From contig CM055823.1 in NCBI GenBank assembly GCA_029582265.1, positions 17,508,093 through 17,572,092 on the forward strand: a DNA stretch of 64,000 bases. Reading direction: 5' to 3'. Positions 1 to 10,699 of this stretch are shown piece by piece (positions within the stretch are counted from its first letter, which is position 1; every line of letters begins with the position of its first letter). The translations under genes and the position numbers were made by a program. The notes beneath the pieces were generated by a model that saw only the letters and a list, made by a program, of their open reading frames with translations, did not search any database and was not told the origin of the DNA. Source of the stretch: Zoroaster sp. YZ-2022 (Eukaryota > Echinodermata > Asteroidea > Forcipulatida > Zoroasteridae).

Positions 1-2027
1 AGATAAAATTTCTACCAAATATAATCAGCGATGTCACTGGCACAGTAGCACATTTACATGTAGGTGTTTGCCTTTTCCACATGTTTATAATTAACATTTT
101 TATCCCTTCAAAATTACCTCTATTGTAGTATGATAGACAATACAAGAAATAGGTTTTTGGTCTGTAGAGAGAAAATAGCGGACATTATTAATAGACTGGT
201 CAATCAAATATTTTCATTTTTAGAGAAAGTTTCATCCGAATCACCAATGACAAACTCAATTTTACTAATTTGTCTGTTTCCTTATTAGTCTATTAATGTC
301 CTGTATTTTTTCTGAAATATACATGTACTTCTTAAACTTCACAGCCTCAACAGAGTTTTCACTTCCTCATAGCTCTCATCTGGATGAGACGATCCATGAA
401 GCACTCTAAAGTAAACAAAGATAGATATTTTGTTATGTTACTATTGCCATATTCTCATATCAAACATATCCAACAATGTAGGAGACACAGTTCTAACCAA
501 CGTAATGTAGGTGTTTCAAGACTTGAAATTTGGCAGAAAGAAAGGTATCAGTAAGTACCTTCTAAACTTTGATAATTAAAAAAAGTAAAATTAATTTTAA
601 AATCAATTTAATTTTTGAGCAGTCGCATCAATTCGTGAAAACTGCGACAAAATGTGCACATCAGGTTCTCAGGCTTGAGTATATATGGAATTCTTACCTT
701 TCTTCCTGTTCATGTCTTGTCCATCATGGTTCTAACGTTATGCGGCCTTCCATCATGAATGTAAACTGTGTGTATTGTACACTACATACATGTACATGTA
801 CAATACCTATACAATAGTACCATCATCAGGTAACGTAACTAGTCACTTCATTTAGTGCAGTTATGTCAGACTACAGAGCAAATTCATGGCAGCATAACTC
901 CATCTGATTCTATTCTATTAATCTACAGTAACTATAATCACTAGTGGGCTATATTTCAATACTTAAATTGACAAAATTGTTACAAATACAAGCCAATATA
1001 ACATTTCAAACATGTGCACTGAATAAACAGTTATTTAGCTGGTAACATGCATCATACAAGCCTTATCCTGTACTGCTGTACAGGCTTGGTGCAAATCATT
1101 GGTACTCTGCGTCACATGGCCACGCATTAAAAAAAACAAGTTCCCTTGCATAGATGATGTGTACAAAGTCAATGGAGGGCAAGTTTTTTGTAATAAGTAC
1201 TAACAATATCTTTTAAAAAGTCAAAACATTGCAAGAAAAATTCTGAGTACCCAAACAGAGTAAAACAATATCATGCATAGTGAAAAACATAAATAAAGTT
1301 ACAAAGAATAAAATATGCAATATTTTGTTGCCTATGAAAATTATTTTGCACTTACAATTAGGTCCAGTTACAATTCTTACAATATACGATTCTAGTACAC
1401 TGGCCTGTTGAAATGAATGGGTACATGCAATAACCCATTAGGTACCTGCGGTAATGTTCCTGTGGTGTCTGGTACCTGCGGTACGCTCCTGTGGTAAACC
1501 TGTATACATTGATTTTTTCCCTTTAAATGAATCTTACTGATGACAGAAATCACAGAACAAATTCGAATTTGTCCATCAACATTGGTTTAGTGCACTTCAA
1601 ATGTTTATTTCATCTTTTGTCAGACAATATCAACAGTTAGCTTCAACAAATAAATTGGCTGTTAATTTCATCAAGTAAATTCAAACACTGTTTTTGTCCC
1701 GGAAATTTTGTCTAGTCTACGCCAATTGTGAAATCAAATTCTTCTAACTTATGTAAGACGAATTTGAATGCTGCCATTCAGCAACAGCTTTGTGTTCTTG
1801 ACCTGGTGACTAAATGAGGGTGACAAAAATTTAAAATTGAATGGCAAATGAATTGGTTTTGTTAAAAAAAATTGGTTTTGTGTGAAATTTTTTGTGGATG
1901 AAATTGAATGCATGATAGCTGGTAAATTTGAATGAAAAATCTTTTAAAATAGCCGGGAAATCCTACTAAATCTAAAGTGAATAATAATAACTTTCTTATG
2001 AAATCTATACCCCCATGCAAATACCCA
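1..2027. other. AT-rich region without recognisable gene
   Basis: I see no convincing exon, RNA gene or transposon here. An open frame at 569-817 has no recognisable motif and no splice or codon signal that sets it apart. Short ggtacctgcggta and cctgtggt motifs at 1,440-1,495 resemble pieces of the satellite that starts near 2,028, so they may be a degenerate outlier of that array. This part is not included in the large duplication, which begins near 3,061. Confidence 0.5.
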
Positions 2028-2892
2028 ACCACAAGAATACCACAGGACTGGGATACCCAGCGTTGCCATTACCACATAAATATGTGTGGTACTCTGATGA
2101 TATTTGCTTTTCCTGTGGTAATTTCTGTGGTATCTACATGTACATGTACCACAATAATACCACAGGACTGGGATACCCAGCGTTGGCATTACCACATAAA
2201 TGTGTGTGGTACTCTGATGATATTTGCTTTTCCTGTGGTAATTTCTGTGGTATCTACATGTACATGTACCACAATAATACCACAGGACTGGGATACCCAG
2301 CGTTGGCATTACCACATAAATGTGTGTGGTACTCTGATGATATTTGCTTTTCCTGTGGTAATTTCTGTGGTATCTACATGTACCACTGAAGTACCACAGG
2401 ACCGGAATATCCAGCGTTGGCATTACCACATAAATTTGTGTGGTACTCGGGTGATAATGCTTTTCCTGTGGTAATTTCTGTGGTATCTACATGTACCACT
2501 GAAGTACCACAGAAATACCACAGGACCGGGATATCCAGCGTTGGCATTACCACATAAATTTGTGTGGTACTCGGGTGATAATGCTTTTCCTGTGGTAATT
2601 TCTGTGGTATCTACATGTACCACTGAAGTACCACAGGAATACCACAGGACCGGGATATCCAGCATTGGCATTACCACATAAATTTGTGTGGTACTCCGGT
2701 GATAATGCTTTTCCTGTGGTAATTTCTGTGGTATCTACATGTACCACAAGAATACCACAGGACTGGGATACCCAGCGTTGGCATTACCACATAAATGTGT
2801 GTGGTACTCTGATGATATTTGCTTTTCCTGTGGTAATTTCTGTGGTATCTACATGTACCACAGAAGTACCACAGGAATACCACAGGACATTT
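2028..2892. repeat. 120-bp tandem satellite, about 7 units, rich in inverted half-sites
   Basis: A unit of about 120 bp (some shortened to about 115) repeats from the first ACCACAAGAATACCACAGGA to the last ACCACAGGACATTTT. Each unit carries oppositely oriented ACCACAGGA and TCCTGTGGTA words, an ACCACATAAATGTGTGTGGT inverted repeat and ATCTACATGTACC, so single strands could fold extensively. The first three units are almost identical, while later units have tgat-to-gggt changes and extra GAAGTACCACAGGAATACC inserts. Open frames on both strands exist only because the period is divisible by 3 and the unit lacks stops; I do not call them genes. Confidence 0.93.
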
Positions 2893-3225
2893 TCGTAAGG
2901 GATGTACATCCATGTTTGTTGTAGTGATTGCAAGGTCAGTGCTTGGGTCAGTGGACACTGTTTATTGCTCCATGCATGGAGGGAGGGTCCCTGGCATGTG
3001 CTTACTTTACTACTGAAGGATTCAGGTTATGTTTAAGCAAATGGGCCTAGGGAGTTAGGGTTAAAGTTATAGCTGTTCTTGAACAAAATCTTTATCTCTT
3101 TTGAAACAAAGCAATTACTCGGAAAGTATATAGTGGTGAGTTTATTTATTTCGTCACTGAACTGTACAAAGTTAAATGTGTTTCAGTGAAAATCAATTTA
3201 CAATGAATGTTATTTTCAATTTCAG

Positions 3226-3305
3226 GACTCATCATTGATGGTGAATACATCAGTGATTTTTTTTGGACAAGTCCAAAGGGGAATTGAACCAGATGTGTCA
3301 GACAG
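3226..3305 (+). pseudogene. Candidate exon E1, damaged in copy A
   Basis: Flanked by TTTCAATTTCAG and a GTAATT donor. The copy B counterpart (46,269-46,322) reads DGEYISDVMNQMCQT without a stop. Copy A has about 26 extra bases (run of T, then TGGACAAGTCCAAAG) that shift the frame and create a stop. The phase of its end does not fit directly onto E2, so another exon may lie between, or this exon may be spurious. No family recognised. Confidence 0.35.
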
Positions 3306-4178
3306 GTAATTATAAATTTTATTTTTGGCAAGCTGTGCAGCAAAATTCAAGCCTAACCGATTTTCAGCAGTCTTGATTTTGGTGAAGGCAAGGGGAGAAT
3401 TAGTGAAATATTACAGGTCATCTTTCAATTGGTAAAACAAGTTTATAAGTTATATCATAGATATTGGTGGCTGTATATGTATGACCACCAAATTTAAGCT
3501 GGTATTTTATGGAATAGTCCTCACACAGCTTTTGCAGGATTCTTGTTAGATGTAACCATGGGAACACACAAATATCTCCCTTAAACCCTTTCTCCCACCC
3601 CTACCAAGTGCCCCTGACCCCTCATTTGCAAAACTTTGTAATGGCACATTCATATTTATTATATGATTTATCAATTAAGAAACGGCTGAGCAGTTAACGT
3701 GGACGATGATCAAGCAAATAAGGAATCATCAGGAAAATTGTGCTTAGATAAGCTCCATGAGCAGGAGTAATACAAAATGCTACAATAGGAGAGAGTACAT
3801 GCATAGAAAACGCTCCGTAGATCCAGACATTTTTGAAAAATATTCATACATTTGAAGTTATTCACAGAGAATGAGTTCTGCCAATTTATGTTCAATCAAA
3901 GCATTCATAAGTAAGTCAGAAAAATGCTGGATGTGTCAGGGGAAAAAAATTATCATGATGAATATATTGCACTGAGTATCTAAAAGCATCAAAAGCCATT
4001 CAATTTTTATACATTTACATGTCGTTGGCCAGGGATCACACCCCCATGGAAGCCGCTGTCTGGGGATCACAAGGATAGGCTTTTTGAAAGTCACGATATT
4101 AAGTAGTAAGTATTGGGTTTGGAACCTCAGCTGTTTAGACTTATTAGAATTACTGATACAATACATTTCTCATTTCAG

Positions 4179-4296
4179 GTTTACAAACACAAGACAGAAC
4201 ATCTTGGACCTGCCACAGTCATATTGAATGAAACTCTAGAGAGGCAACTGAGCTTGTACATAAAATACACACGGCCTGCCTCCAGTGGGTGTTCAG
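4179..4296 (+). CDS. Candidate exon E2, tyrosine-recombinase-like segment
   Basis: Opens after CATTTCAG and closes before GTTAGA. It encodes 39 codons plus one base beginning VYKHKTEHLGPATVIL and ending IKYTRPASSGCS. The HKT..GPA.V.L stretch followed by a YIKY.RP helix recalls tyrosine-recombinase-like proteins that are widespread in invertebrate genomes; that assignment is inference from memory of the pattern. The end phase (one base left) fits E3 at 5,037 exactly. In copy B about 85 bp are deleted from the middle of this exon, so only A is intact here. Confidence 0.45.
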
Positions 4297-5036
4297 GTTA
4301 GAATTCTTATTCTCACCCTCTATATCAAATTTCTTTTCATATATTTATAACACACATCTTGTTGATTCTTTATCCTTAATGGGTAAAATACGGTAACAAA
4401 GGGTTCTGAAATTTACATGAACCGTGAACTAGAGTCTTGAATTGTTTTTTACACGTCCAGACACATATATAGTTTGATCTTCATATAGTCATGTATAGTA
4501 TAACGCCCCCATGGGATTGTCAATGCTTAGTTATTGTAAGTCCTCAGTCAGACATGATCATCAGTTTACTTTATTCTCAGAGGAAGAAATTTAACTATAA
4601 ATATATATCGATGGAAATAATGCGAACACTAAGCATATGTTAAAATAGAATGAAATTCAAGTAGTTCAATTATTTGTATGTATTATTCAATACTGACCTC
4701 AGGCCTTGGTCTTTGCCCTCCCTTGTTTCTAGCTACTGGTATATTATTAGTAATCACACAAACAGCTGGGCACCAATTGCCTTGAAGGCTATGTACTTGG
4801 TAGAAATAATATTGTTTTGAAAGTTCAGTATATTATCCAATTCATGTTGAAAGTGGGTAGATATTGTTACAAATGGGCTGACAGTCATTATGATTCCTTT
4901 TCTTGTGGGACTCATGTGGCTTGCAGTTTAAGTTTTAAACAAACTGCATTCCTTTCCTAATAGCTATCCTGCATACACTAAAAATGTTATAATTGAGATT
5001 AATCTAGAAATTTTTTTTCTTGACATTCCTCAGCAG

Positions 5037-5132
5037 GTGCTATGAGTTCAGAACATTCACCCTTGTTTGTTGGGACAGGAGGCAAACCATTGTTATAATC
5101 AATCATATGTAAAACAGCTGCAACAAATTAAG
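5037..5132 (+). pseudogene. Candidate exon E3, recombinase-like, frameshifted in copy A
   Basis: Begins after CCTCAGCAG and ends before GTAGGTGAG. With the single base left from E2 it reads GAMSSEHSPLFVGTGGKP, then meets a stop. The last third is open in another frame (NQSYVKQLQQIK), so one small indel separates two good halves. Copy B (47,527-47,620) is open from end to end through the same point. PLFVGTGGKP fits the LF-x-x-x-G-K segment of tyrosine-recombinase-like proteins (inference). Confidence 0.45.
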
Positions 5133-5184
5133 GTAGGTGAGTATATCTACATGTATCTATATCCATATAATATTCAATGGGTTC

Positions 5185-5268
5185 ATCTGAGTTCATCTAA
5201 AACTATCAGTGCGGGATTCAGTGTCAAGCCGCAAGCCTGCTCTGATTGTGACGATATACCCCCTTTAA
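5185..5268. mobile_element. Fragment of TTAA-ended MITE
   Basis: The stretch ends in TGTGACGATATACCCCCTTTAA, the outward terminus of a family seen again at 8,600, 39,162 and 41,263. Only one end is recognisable here. The copy B equivalent is near 47,650-47,735. Confidence 0.5.
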
Positions 5269-6038
5269 GAAAGCATCCTCATGAAAGCATTACACTAACT
5301 CTAACTGGTTTAAGCATAAAAGGGGTTTGGATACATCCCTTCATTACCATTGCAATATCCAACATACTTTTATACATACAAATTCAAGTTGCAGGATGTC
5401 AGTGTATGATGTTATCCGGAATATTTTGAGAGCGGGAATGAAAGGGTAATTTTTTGTCCTAATTAAATCAGGGAGTAACTGAGTGAATTATACTTGTAAT
5501 GTAATATGTTAATGGTACCGAAATACTGAACACTCTGAGAAGTTATTCCACTTGACAATGTGAAATGTATGAATGAAATACTCAAATTTTAAATGGATCA
5601 TTGGACATTGAAACATTTCCACATTTTAACAAATACAAACAAATGTGAACATATTTTCTACAGTTTGGCTTCTATACATCTCTTGATTCTATAAGTATAT
5701 GGATGTATTCACATTCATTTATTAACCATTGGTGTATATACACTCCCTTTTAATTATAAGATGGTAAGAATTGCTTCTTTCAATAAGTTGGATCATGTAA
5801 ATGCACACTGCAGAATGGGTGGATCAGTTCCACTCAACAGGGCGATTGCTGTGTTCTGTTCCCAAGTTAAAATGTGTAATAAATTGATTTGTTTACAGGT
5901 GTAAAACATTTCTTTCTATCAAATCTGATGAGGGGATTGATTCTGTAGTTGCCATATCTGCCAAATTAATATTTGTTTTGGTGATCATTGCAGTTGCAAG
6001 CCTTCCAAAAAATGATGATCAAAAATGATTTGTTTCAG
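5269..6038 (+). other. Intron-like spacer with a Cys/His-containing open frame in copy B
   Basis: In copy A the text from 5,759 (ATGGTAAGAATTGC) is broken by indels. In copy B the matching 48,118-48,384 reads as 88 codons starting MARIASLNKLDHVMH with EWVDQFHSTGRLLCS and later C-x-C-x2-C residues. It faintly resembles the short zinc-binding leader of transposase-derived proteins, but I cannot assign it. Confidence 0.25.
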
Positions 6039-6116
6039 GCTGTTGACACTCTAAGCCAGAGAGAGGGTCATCAAGTTACCCAACTAATGTCTCATAAGAC
6101 AGAAACTCAGAAATAA
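6039..6116 (+). CDS. Candidate exon E4 ending in a stop
   Basis: Opens after TTGTTTCAG in phase 0, compatible with the E3 ending in copy A. It encodes AVDTLSQREGHQVTQLMSHK and a few more residues, then TAA. The VTQLMSHKTETQK end resembles the helix that in tyrosine recombinases precedes the catalytic Tyr (…L.GH…..YY), but the tyrosine itself is absent because of the stop. Absent from copy B, where 6,005-8,400 is replaced by about 290 unrelated bp. Function inferred only. Confidence 0.35.
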   Translation, partial: AVDTLSQREGHQVTQLMSHKTETQK

Positions 6117-6664
6117 GGACATGCAACATGCTTTCATCAGTTCTGTGTAAGGTACGTTGGACATAAACTATCAACAATAAAGATTTACATATTTAAATTA
6201 AGAACAAAAAGCATTTTGTACAATGTGTGAAAATTATTTTTAAAAACTTGATTGTTTTGGTCTTTTTAAATGAACTTTGTATTTTTAAACAAAGAATGGT
6301 GGCCTTCTATTTGTTTGAAAGATTGCTTTTTGAACACGGTTTCAAGAAATAATTTTCATTTATTGTTATTAACAATTAATTAACTCAAATCAGAGTAGTT
6401 GAAATAACACTGAATATTTGATGTCAATAAACACCAGATAAAACTGTATAATTTGCCAGTGAAGACAAAATTATGTTAATTAATATTAAATTAGCACTAA
6501 TTATGTCAATTGTAAATGACAAATATTAGAATAGTGTCTATACACAATTTGAAAGCAGTCTTTCTGCTCTGTTCAGTGGAATCAAAAATCTAAATTTTTA
6601 GATTTTTAGCTAATTTTGTGATGCCACGTCTCAATTAAAGCCCCTACACTGTATTGGCAATCTC

Positions 6665-6860
6665 AAGCAACAACAATTATTAATGTTCCTCCTTACAACG
6701 TTATTCGTATATTACAACGTTACAACGTTATTCAATGTCTGAGGACGATCAGAGCATACTGATCGAAACGTCGAGTTGTACCTCCAATTCTTTTCAGAAC
6801 TAATTACTACTCAATTGAGATTCCACATGGTGTCACCGCAATTAGTCTTACTTATCATCC
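6665..6860 (+). mobile_element. Interspersed repeat with a stable hairpin
   Basis: Contains CTGAGGA, then a perfect 7-bp stem (CGATCAG/CTGATCG, loop AGCATA, 6,746-6,765), then AAACGTCG, followed by TTCTTTTCAGAACTAATTACTACTC and CACATGGTGTCACCGCAA. The last part recurs inverted at 43,183-43,245 and partly at 41,690-41,706 and 46,018-46,035, so it is a dispersed family. The hairpin arrangement is reminiscent of terminal regions of Penelope-like or other retroelements; no coding part is present. Confidence 0.5.
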
Positions 6861-6904
6861 TCACCATGCAAAGCTACAAATATTAAAGATGTTAATTTTT
6901 GTTT

Positions 6905-7068
6905 TCATTGGAACATTGATAATTTTGTTGTTTTGGTCCAAAGAACTGAATCAGCAAAACGTATGAAGTACTCGGTAAGTTTAAAAGCGCAGCGACTGCA
7001 GTCTAGTTTGGTATTAAGGGAAATTACTGCATGCTGAATGATGAGTGCAGTGCAGCCTTTCAAGTTTA
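6905..7068 (+). repeat. Local duplicate of exon E6 and its flank
   Basis: GTCCAAAGAACTGAATCAGC to CCTTTCAA repeats the E6 exon end, its GTAAG donor and following intron found at about 9,310-9,780, with GAAGTACTCG before the donor. It is shorter, and lies just 5' of a LINE insertion. Confidence 0.55.
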
Positions 7069-7074
7069 GCATGA

Positions 7075-8199
7075 ATGCTACCATACATTGTTTACAAGGA
7101 ACTCCAGAAAGGTGATAGTGCTCTCTTGGTCTCTGACAAAGATCCTGCAGCTATAGCTAACATACTTAGCACAGAATTGGAATCGTGTAGACAATGGCTC
7201 ATTGACAATAAATTGTCATTACACTTGGGCAAAACCGTTTCAATTCTTTTTGGTTCTAAAAGAAAAACCAAGAAGGTCAGTGACTTTACAGTCATATGTG
7301 GGGGTAAACAAATTAAATTAGCTACTTCAGTGAAATATCTAGGGGTTACACTTGACCAACATTTATCAGGTGAATTTATTGCTAATTCAATTATTAAGAA
7401 AACAGGTGATAGGTTGAAATTCCTTTATAGACAGGCTCTCTTTCTTAATACAAAATCCCGTAAAACTTTATGTTCGGCTTTGATTCAATGTCACTTTGAC
7501 TATTCATGCTCCTTCTGGTTTTCTACACTCTCTGCTCATTTTAAAAACAAACTTCAAATTATGCAAAACAAAATGGTTAGGTTCATCTTGGATAAAGGCC
7601 TAGGGCACACATTGGGCAAAAAGAACTTGACAGTTTGGGTTTTTTAAATGTTAGGGACAGGGTCACTCAACTGAAATTAAACCATGTGTTTAGAATGACT
7701 TGCAATGTAACTCCTGATTATCTCCGTGACAAATTTATCAAACTCTCTGATTGTCACCATCACAATACAAGGACCAGTAATCTAAATTTTAAGGTTCCAG
7801 TTTCATCTAGTTTAGTAAACAATACATTTTATGTTACAGCTATCAAAGAATGGAATAATTTACCTTCTAATGTAAAGAGTTCCACCAATTTGTCTACTTT
7901 TAAACGACTTGTTAAATGTCATCTCTCTACACAAGCTAAATTCAGGGAAGCTTAATTTGTTCCTTCTTTGGGGTGTGGAGGGATCTTGAACTATCCTTGT
8001 CTTTCAAATTAGTAATTTGTATTTGTATTTTTTGATGTTTCGATGTAAGGACCCCAATGGAAATAAGCTTATTTTATTGGCTTTTTGGGTTATCCTTGGA
8101 TAAATATGGTATGTTTTTTATTGTATTTTTGTAATGTGTCTTGTACTTTTATCATCTTTTTATCCGAATAAATTCAAATCAAATCAAAATCAAATCAAA
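7075..8199 (+). pseudogene. 5'-truncated non-LTR retrotransposon (reverse transcriptase 3' part)
   Basis: The first frame (7,075-7,647) starts in the catalytic region (GDSALLVSDKDP, cognate of the ADDSALL motif). It continues with WLIDNKLSLHLGKT, SVKYLGVTLDQHLSGE and ALIQCHFDY, the typical thumb and C-terminal region of CR1/L2-group reverse transcriptases. A frameshift near 7,620 moves to a second frame, DRVTQLKLNHVFRM to EWNNLPSNVK (ending 7,955). The 3' end carries AATAAA and a TCAAATCAAATC tail to 8,199. Finger and palm domains and the endonuclease are missing, as usual for 5'-truncated LINEs. Absent from copy B at this place, but the same family occurs inverted at 52,331-53,900. Confidence 0.88.
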
Positions 8200-8467
8200 G
8201 GTCTTCAAATAATTTTTTTTTGTATGCATTCTTGCAGATATAGATTGATGCAAGTATAACTGTGTAAAAAGTATGTCAACCTTAATGTGATTTAAGACCG
8301 CAGAGACTGTGTTTGTTTCTTGCCATGTAAGCTCATTTAATAAGGGAATTACAGTTTGTTGCTTCGTCATTACCGCCCACATCAATTTCATTTTCAAAAT
8401 GAAATCCTAATTGAAGGCATTCTTTTACTTAATAATGTGTCTTCTATCTTTGATTTCTTAATGTTAG

Positions 8468-8539
8468 GTTGCAGCAGCATCTACATCAGGAATACACACT
8501 GATGAGGACCCTCTTACAAGTACATCATTTGTATGCCAG
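8468..8539 (+). CDS. Candidate exon E5 (24 codons)
   Basis: Lies between TTAATGTTAG and GTAAAG. It is 72 nt, phase 0-0, reading VAAASTSGIHTDEDPLTSTS, a low-complexity linker-like stretch. Copy B (about 48,713-48,785) has several indels and no open reading. Supported mainly by splice signals and phase agreement with E6. Confidence 0.35.
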
Positions 8540-8599
8540 GTAAAGAATTTGTTTTGACTCATCCAAAATTAATCATGCCTTAAATGCCCTTGTCATACA

Positions 8600-9138
8600 T
8601 TAAAGGCACACTATATCACGATCAGAACAGACTTTCTGGCTCATTTATGCAGCAGCAACAGTAATTAGGGTTGTGCATTTTCAAATAATTTGGTAACCGG
8701 ATATTCGGATTTTGATTTCAGTCGAATATTCGATATTCGAAAGCCGTTGATTGTAAATTGCGCCACATGATAAAACGAGCACGTCTGATATAGTGAGGTC
8801 AAAAAATGTACTAAACATAATATCACCCGGATTAGGATGGACTTGCTATAGGTGTCGACCAAATGTACACAAAAGGATTATTGGGGGGGGGGGGGGGGGC
8901 TGTTAATGATGGAAGCACCAATAAAAAAAAATGAACAAAAAGTTACAACATTTTCTTCAAATGTTTGAACCGGAAAAACCAACCGGATATTTGAACCATT
9001 GATTGAATATTTGATTATTCAACACAGCCCTAACAGTAATATGACCTTATCAAGTGGGGTATTATTTTCAGTCATTTAGTTAATCTAAAACTAGCACTCC
9101 GATTCCATGCCCTGTTGATCGTGATGATATTATCCCTG
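8600..9138. mobile_element. TTAA-ended MITE, split by a nested hAT-type MITE
   Basis: Left end TTAAAGGCACACTATATCAC and right end TGATCGTGATGATATTATCC are inverted copies. Better preserved relatives end in TGTCCCTTTAA (41,263) and start TTAAAGGGACAATATCGTC (39,162). TTAA termini suggest a piggyBac- or Kolobok-type mobiliser (inference). It contains a second element at 8,666-9,032. Present in copy B at about 48,856-49,385. Confidence 0.75.
8666..9032. mobile_element. hAT-type MITE with perfect 8-bp target duplication
   Basis: Element ends are TAGGGTTGTGC and AACACAGCCCTA. It is flanked on both sides by ACAGTAAT (8,658-8,665 and 9,033-9,040). An 8-bp duplication and TAGGG..GTG termini are hallmarks of hAT elements. 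Inside are AACCGGATATTCGG and its inverted partner AACCGGATATTTGAACC, plus a run of 17 G near 8,883. At 367 bp it codes for nothing. Shared with copy B, so it predates the duplication. Confidence 0.88.
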
Positions 9139-9347
9139 GCTCATAATTTATGAAAATTCACAGAATTATTTGTTGCAAATTGCATGCAGGCCTTTTAGAC
9201 ACGGTTGAGTAGCATGCTTGCATGAAGGGACCATTAATAGTGCAAATTACAATTTCATTAATTGTGTACATTTGTGTTATTTTATTATTTGTTTTGGTAG
9301 GAAGAAGATTCTCAAGTCCAAATAACTGAATCAGCAAAGCGTATGAA

Positions 9348-9655
<308 letters not shown>

Positions 9656-9903
9656 ATGAAGCACTCGGTAAGTTTATCACATGATGCTAATAGTGAAAAA
9701 AAAAACTGTGGTTAGTATTGGTATCAAGGGAAATTACTGCATGCTCATCATAGCTGAGTGAGCTGCAGTGAAACCTTTCAAATTCAGCATTTGTACAGGG
9801 GTTCTACATTGGTTAGGAACTCAAAATAATTATGTTAATGTAATGAGAAATTTGTAAAGGGCAAATAATTGCTTATGAAAAAATAGTAAAAGATAACACT
9901 ATG

Positions 9904-10216
9904 AATAACTTTACCCTAAAAATGCCCTGAAAATCTGTTTTACCGTGAAATAAATAGTTCACAGCAATTGTATGATGACACAACACTGTGAAAACGCCAT
10001 GAAATACTCTTGGAATTTCTTCGCAGTGAAAACGACACAAACTTCTTGTGGCAGTTTTAGGGCAGCTCATTAATTCTGAAGATCCCCGTGAAATCACTGT
10101 GAGCATTATTGCCAATATCTGAGAGGAAGAGACACCACGAAATTGCCGTGAAATCATGGTGAACTATTATTTCACGGCAAAACAGATTTTCAGGGCATTT
10201 TCAGGGTCAAGTTATT
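9904..10216. mobile_element. Palindromic MITE with about 49-bp inverted ends
   Basis: AATAACTTTACCCTAAAAAT... at the left is mirrored by ...TTTTCAGGGTCAAGTTATT at the right, with four or so mismatches over 49 bp. The middle repeats CCGTGAAAT words. It is 313 bp and non-coding. Copy B lacks this stretch, so it is an insertion private to copy A or a loss in B. Confidence 0.82.
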
Positions 10217-10587
10217 CATATTGTATCAAACTAAATTAAATATTAAAATATTAAAATAACCAAATAAACATAAAAAGTTACAATTTGTTATATATGTACA
10301 CAATGTACACATTTCTGGTTCTCATTTAGAATGACTTTATTAGTAAATAAAGGTGACTGAACTGGTGATTGTGTAATCAAATGACAATGATCTGTGTGTG
10401 AGTTATATAAAACAAATATTAATTGAGTGCATTTATTTTGAAAAATGGTTAGAATTATATCACTGTCTCATAACACTCAGTTTTGTCTTGTGAAATGGGA
10501 CAGTTCAGATGTTACCTAATGCATATAATTATATTCATGTGACCCTGAGGCACCTAATATTTATATACTATTATTATTATTTCACAG

Positions 10588-10685
10588 ACCATCAAATTCT
10601 ATCGCCCATCTGCAAAGCATCCACAATCGGTATTCAGTACAAACTTATCAAGCATCAGCAACTGGGTACCCGATTGACCAGAGTG
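10588..10685 (+). pseudogene. Candidate exon E7, split by small indels
   Basis: Lies between TTATTTCACAG and a GTAAG donor. In copy A the first part reads FYRPSAKHPQS, and the last part YSVQTYQASATGYPIDQS is open only in a shifted frame. Copy B (50,058-50,160) is open across the middle but breaks near the end. The two copies together define one continuous frame, which argues for a once-functional exon. No domain recognised. Confidence 0.4.
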
Positions 10686-10699
10686 GTAAGTTTGAAATA

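Noticed and set aside
1944..2958. Overlapping 60-165-codon frames on both strands over the 120-bp repeat
   Set aside because: Period divisible by 3 and lack of stops explains them; both strands being open argues against coding.
6739..6770. Functional hammerhead ribozyme
   Set aside because: The conserved G12 is not free and stems I and III do not pair; kept only as a finding.
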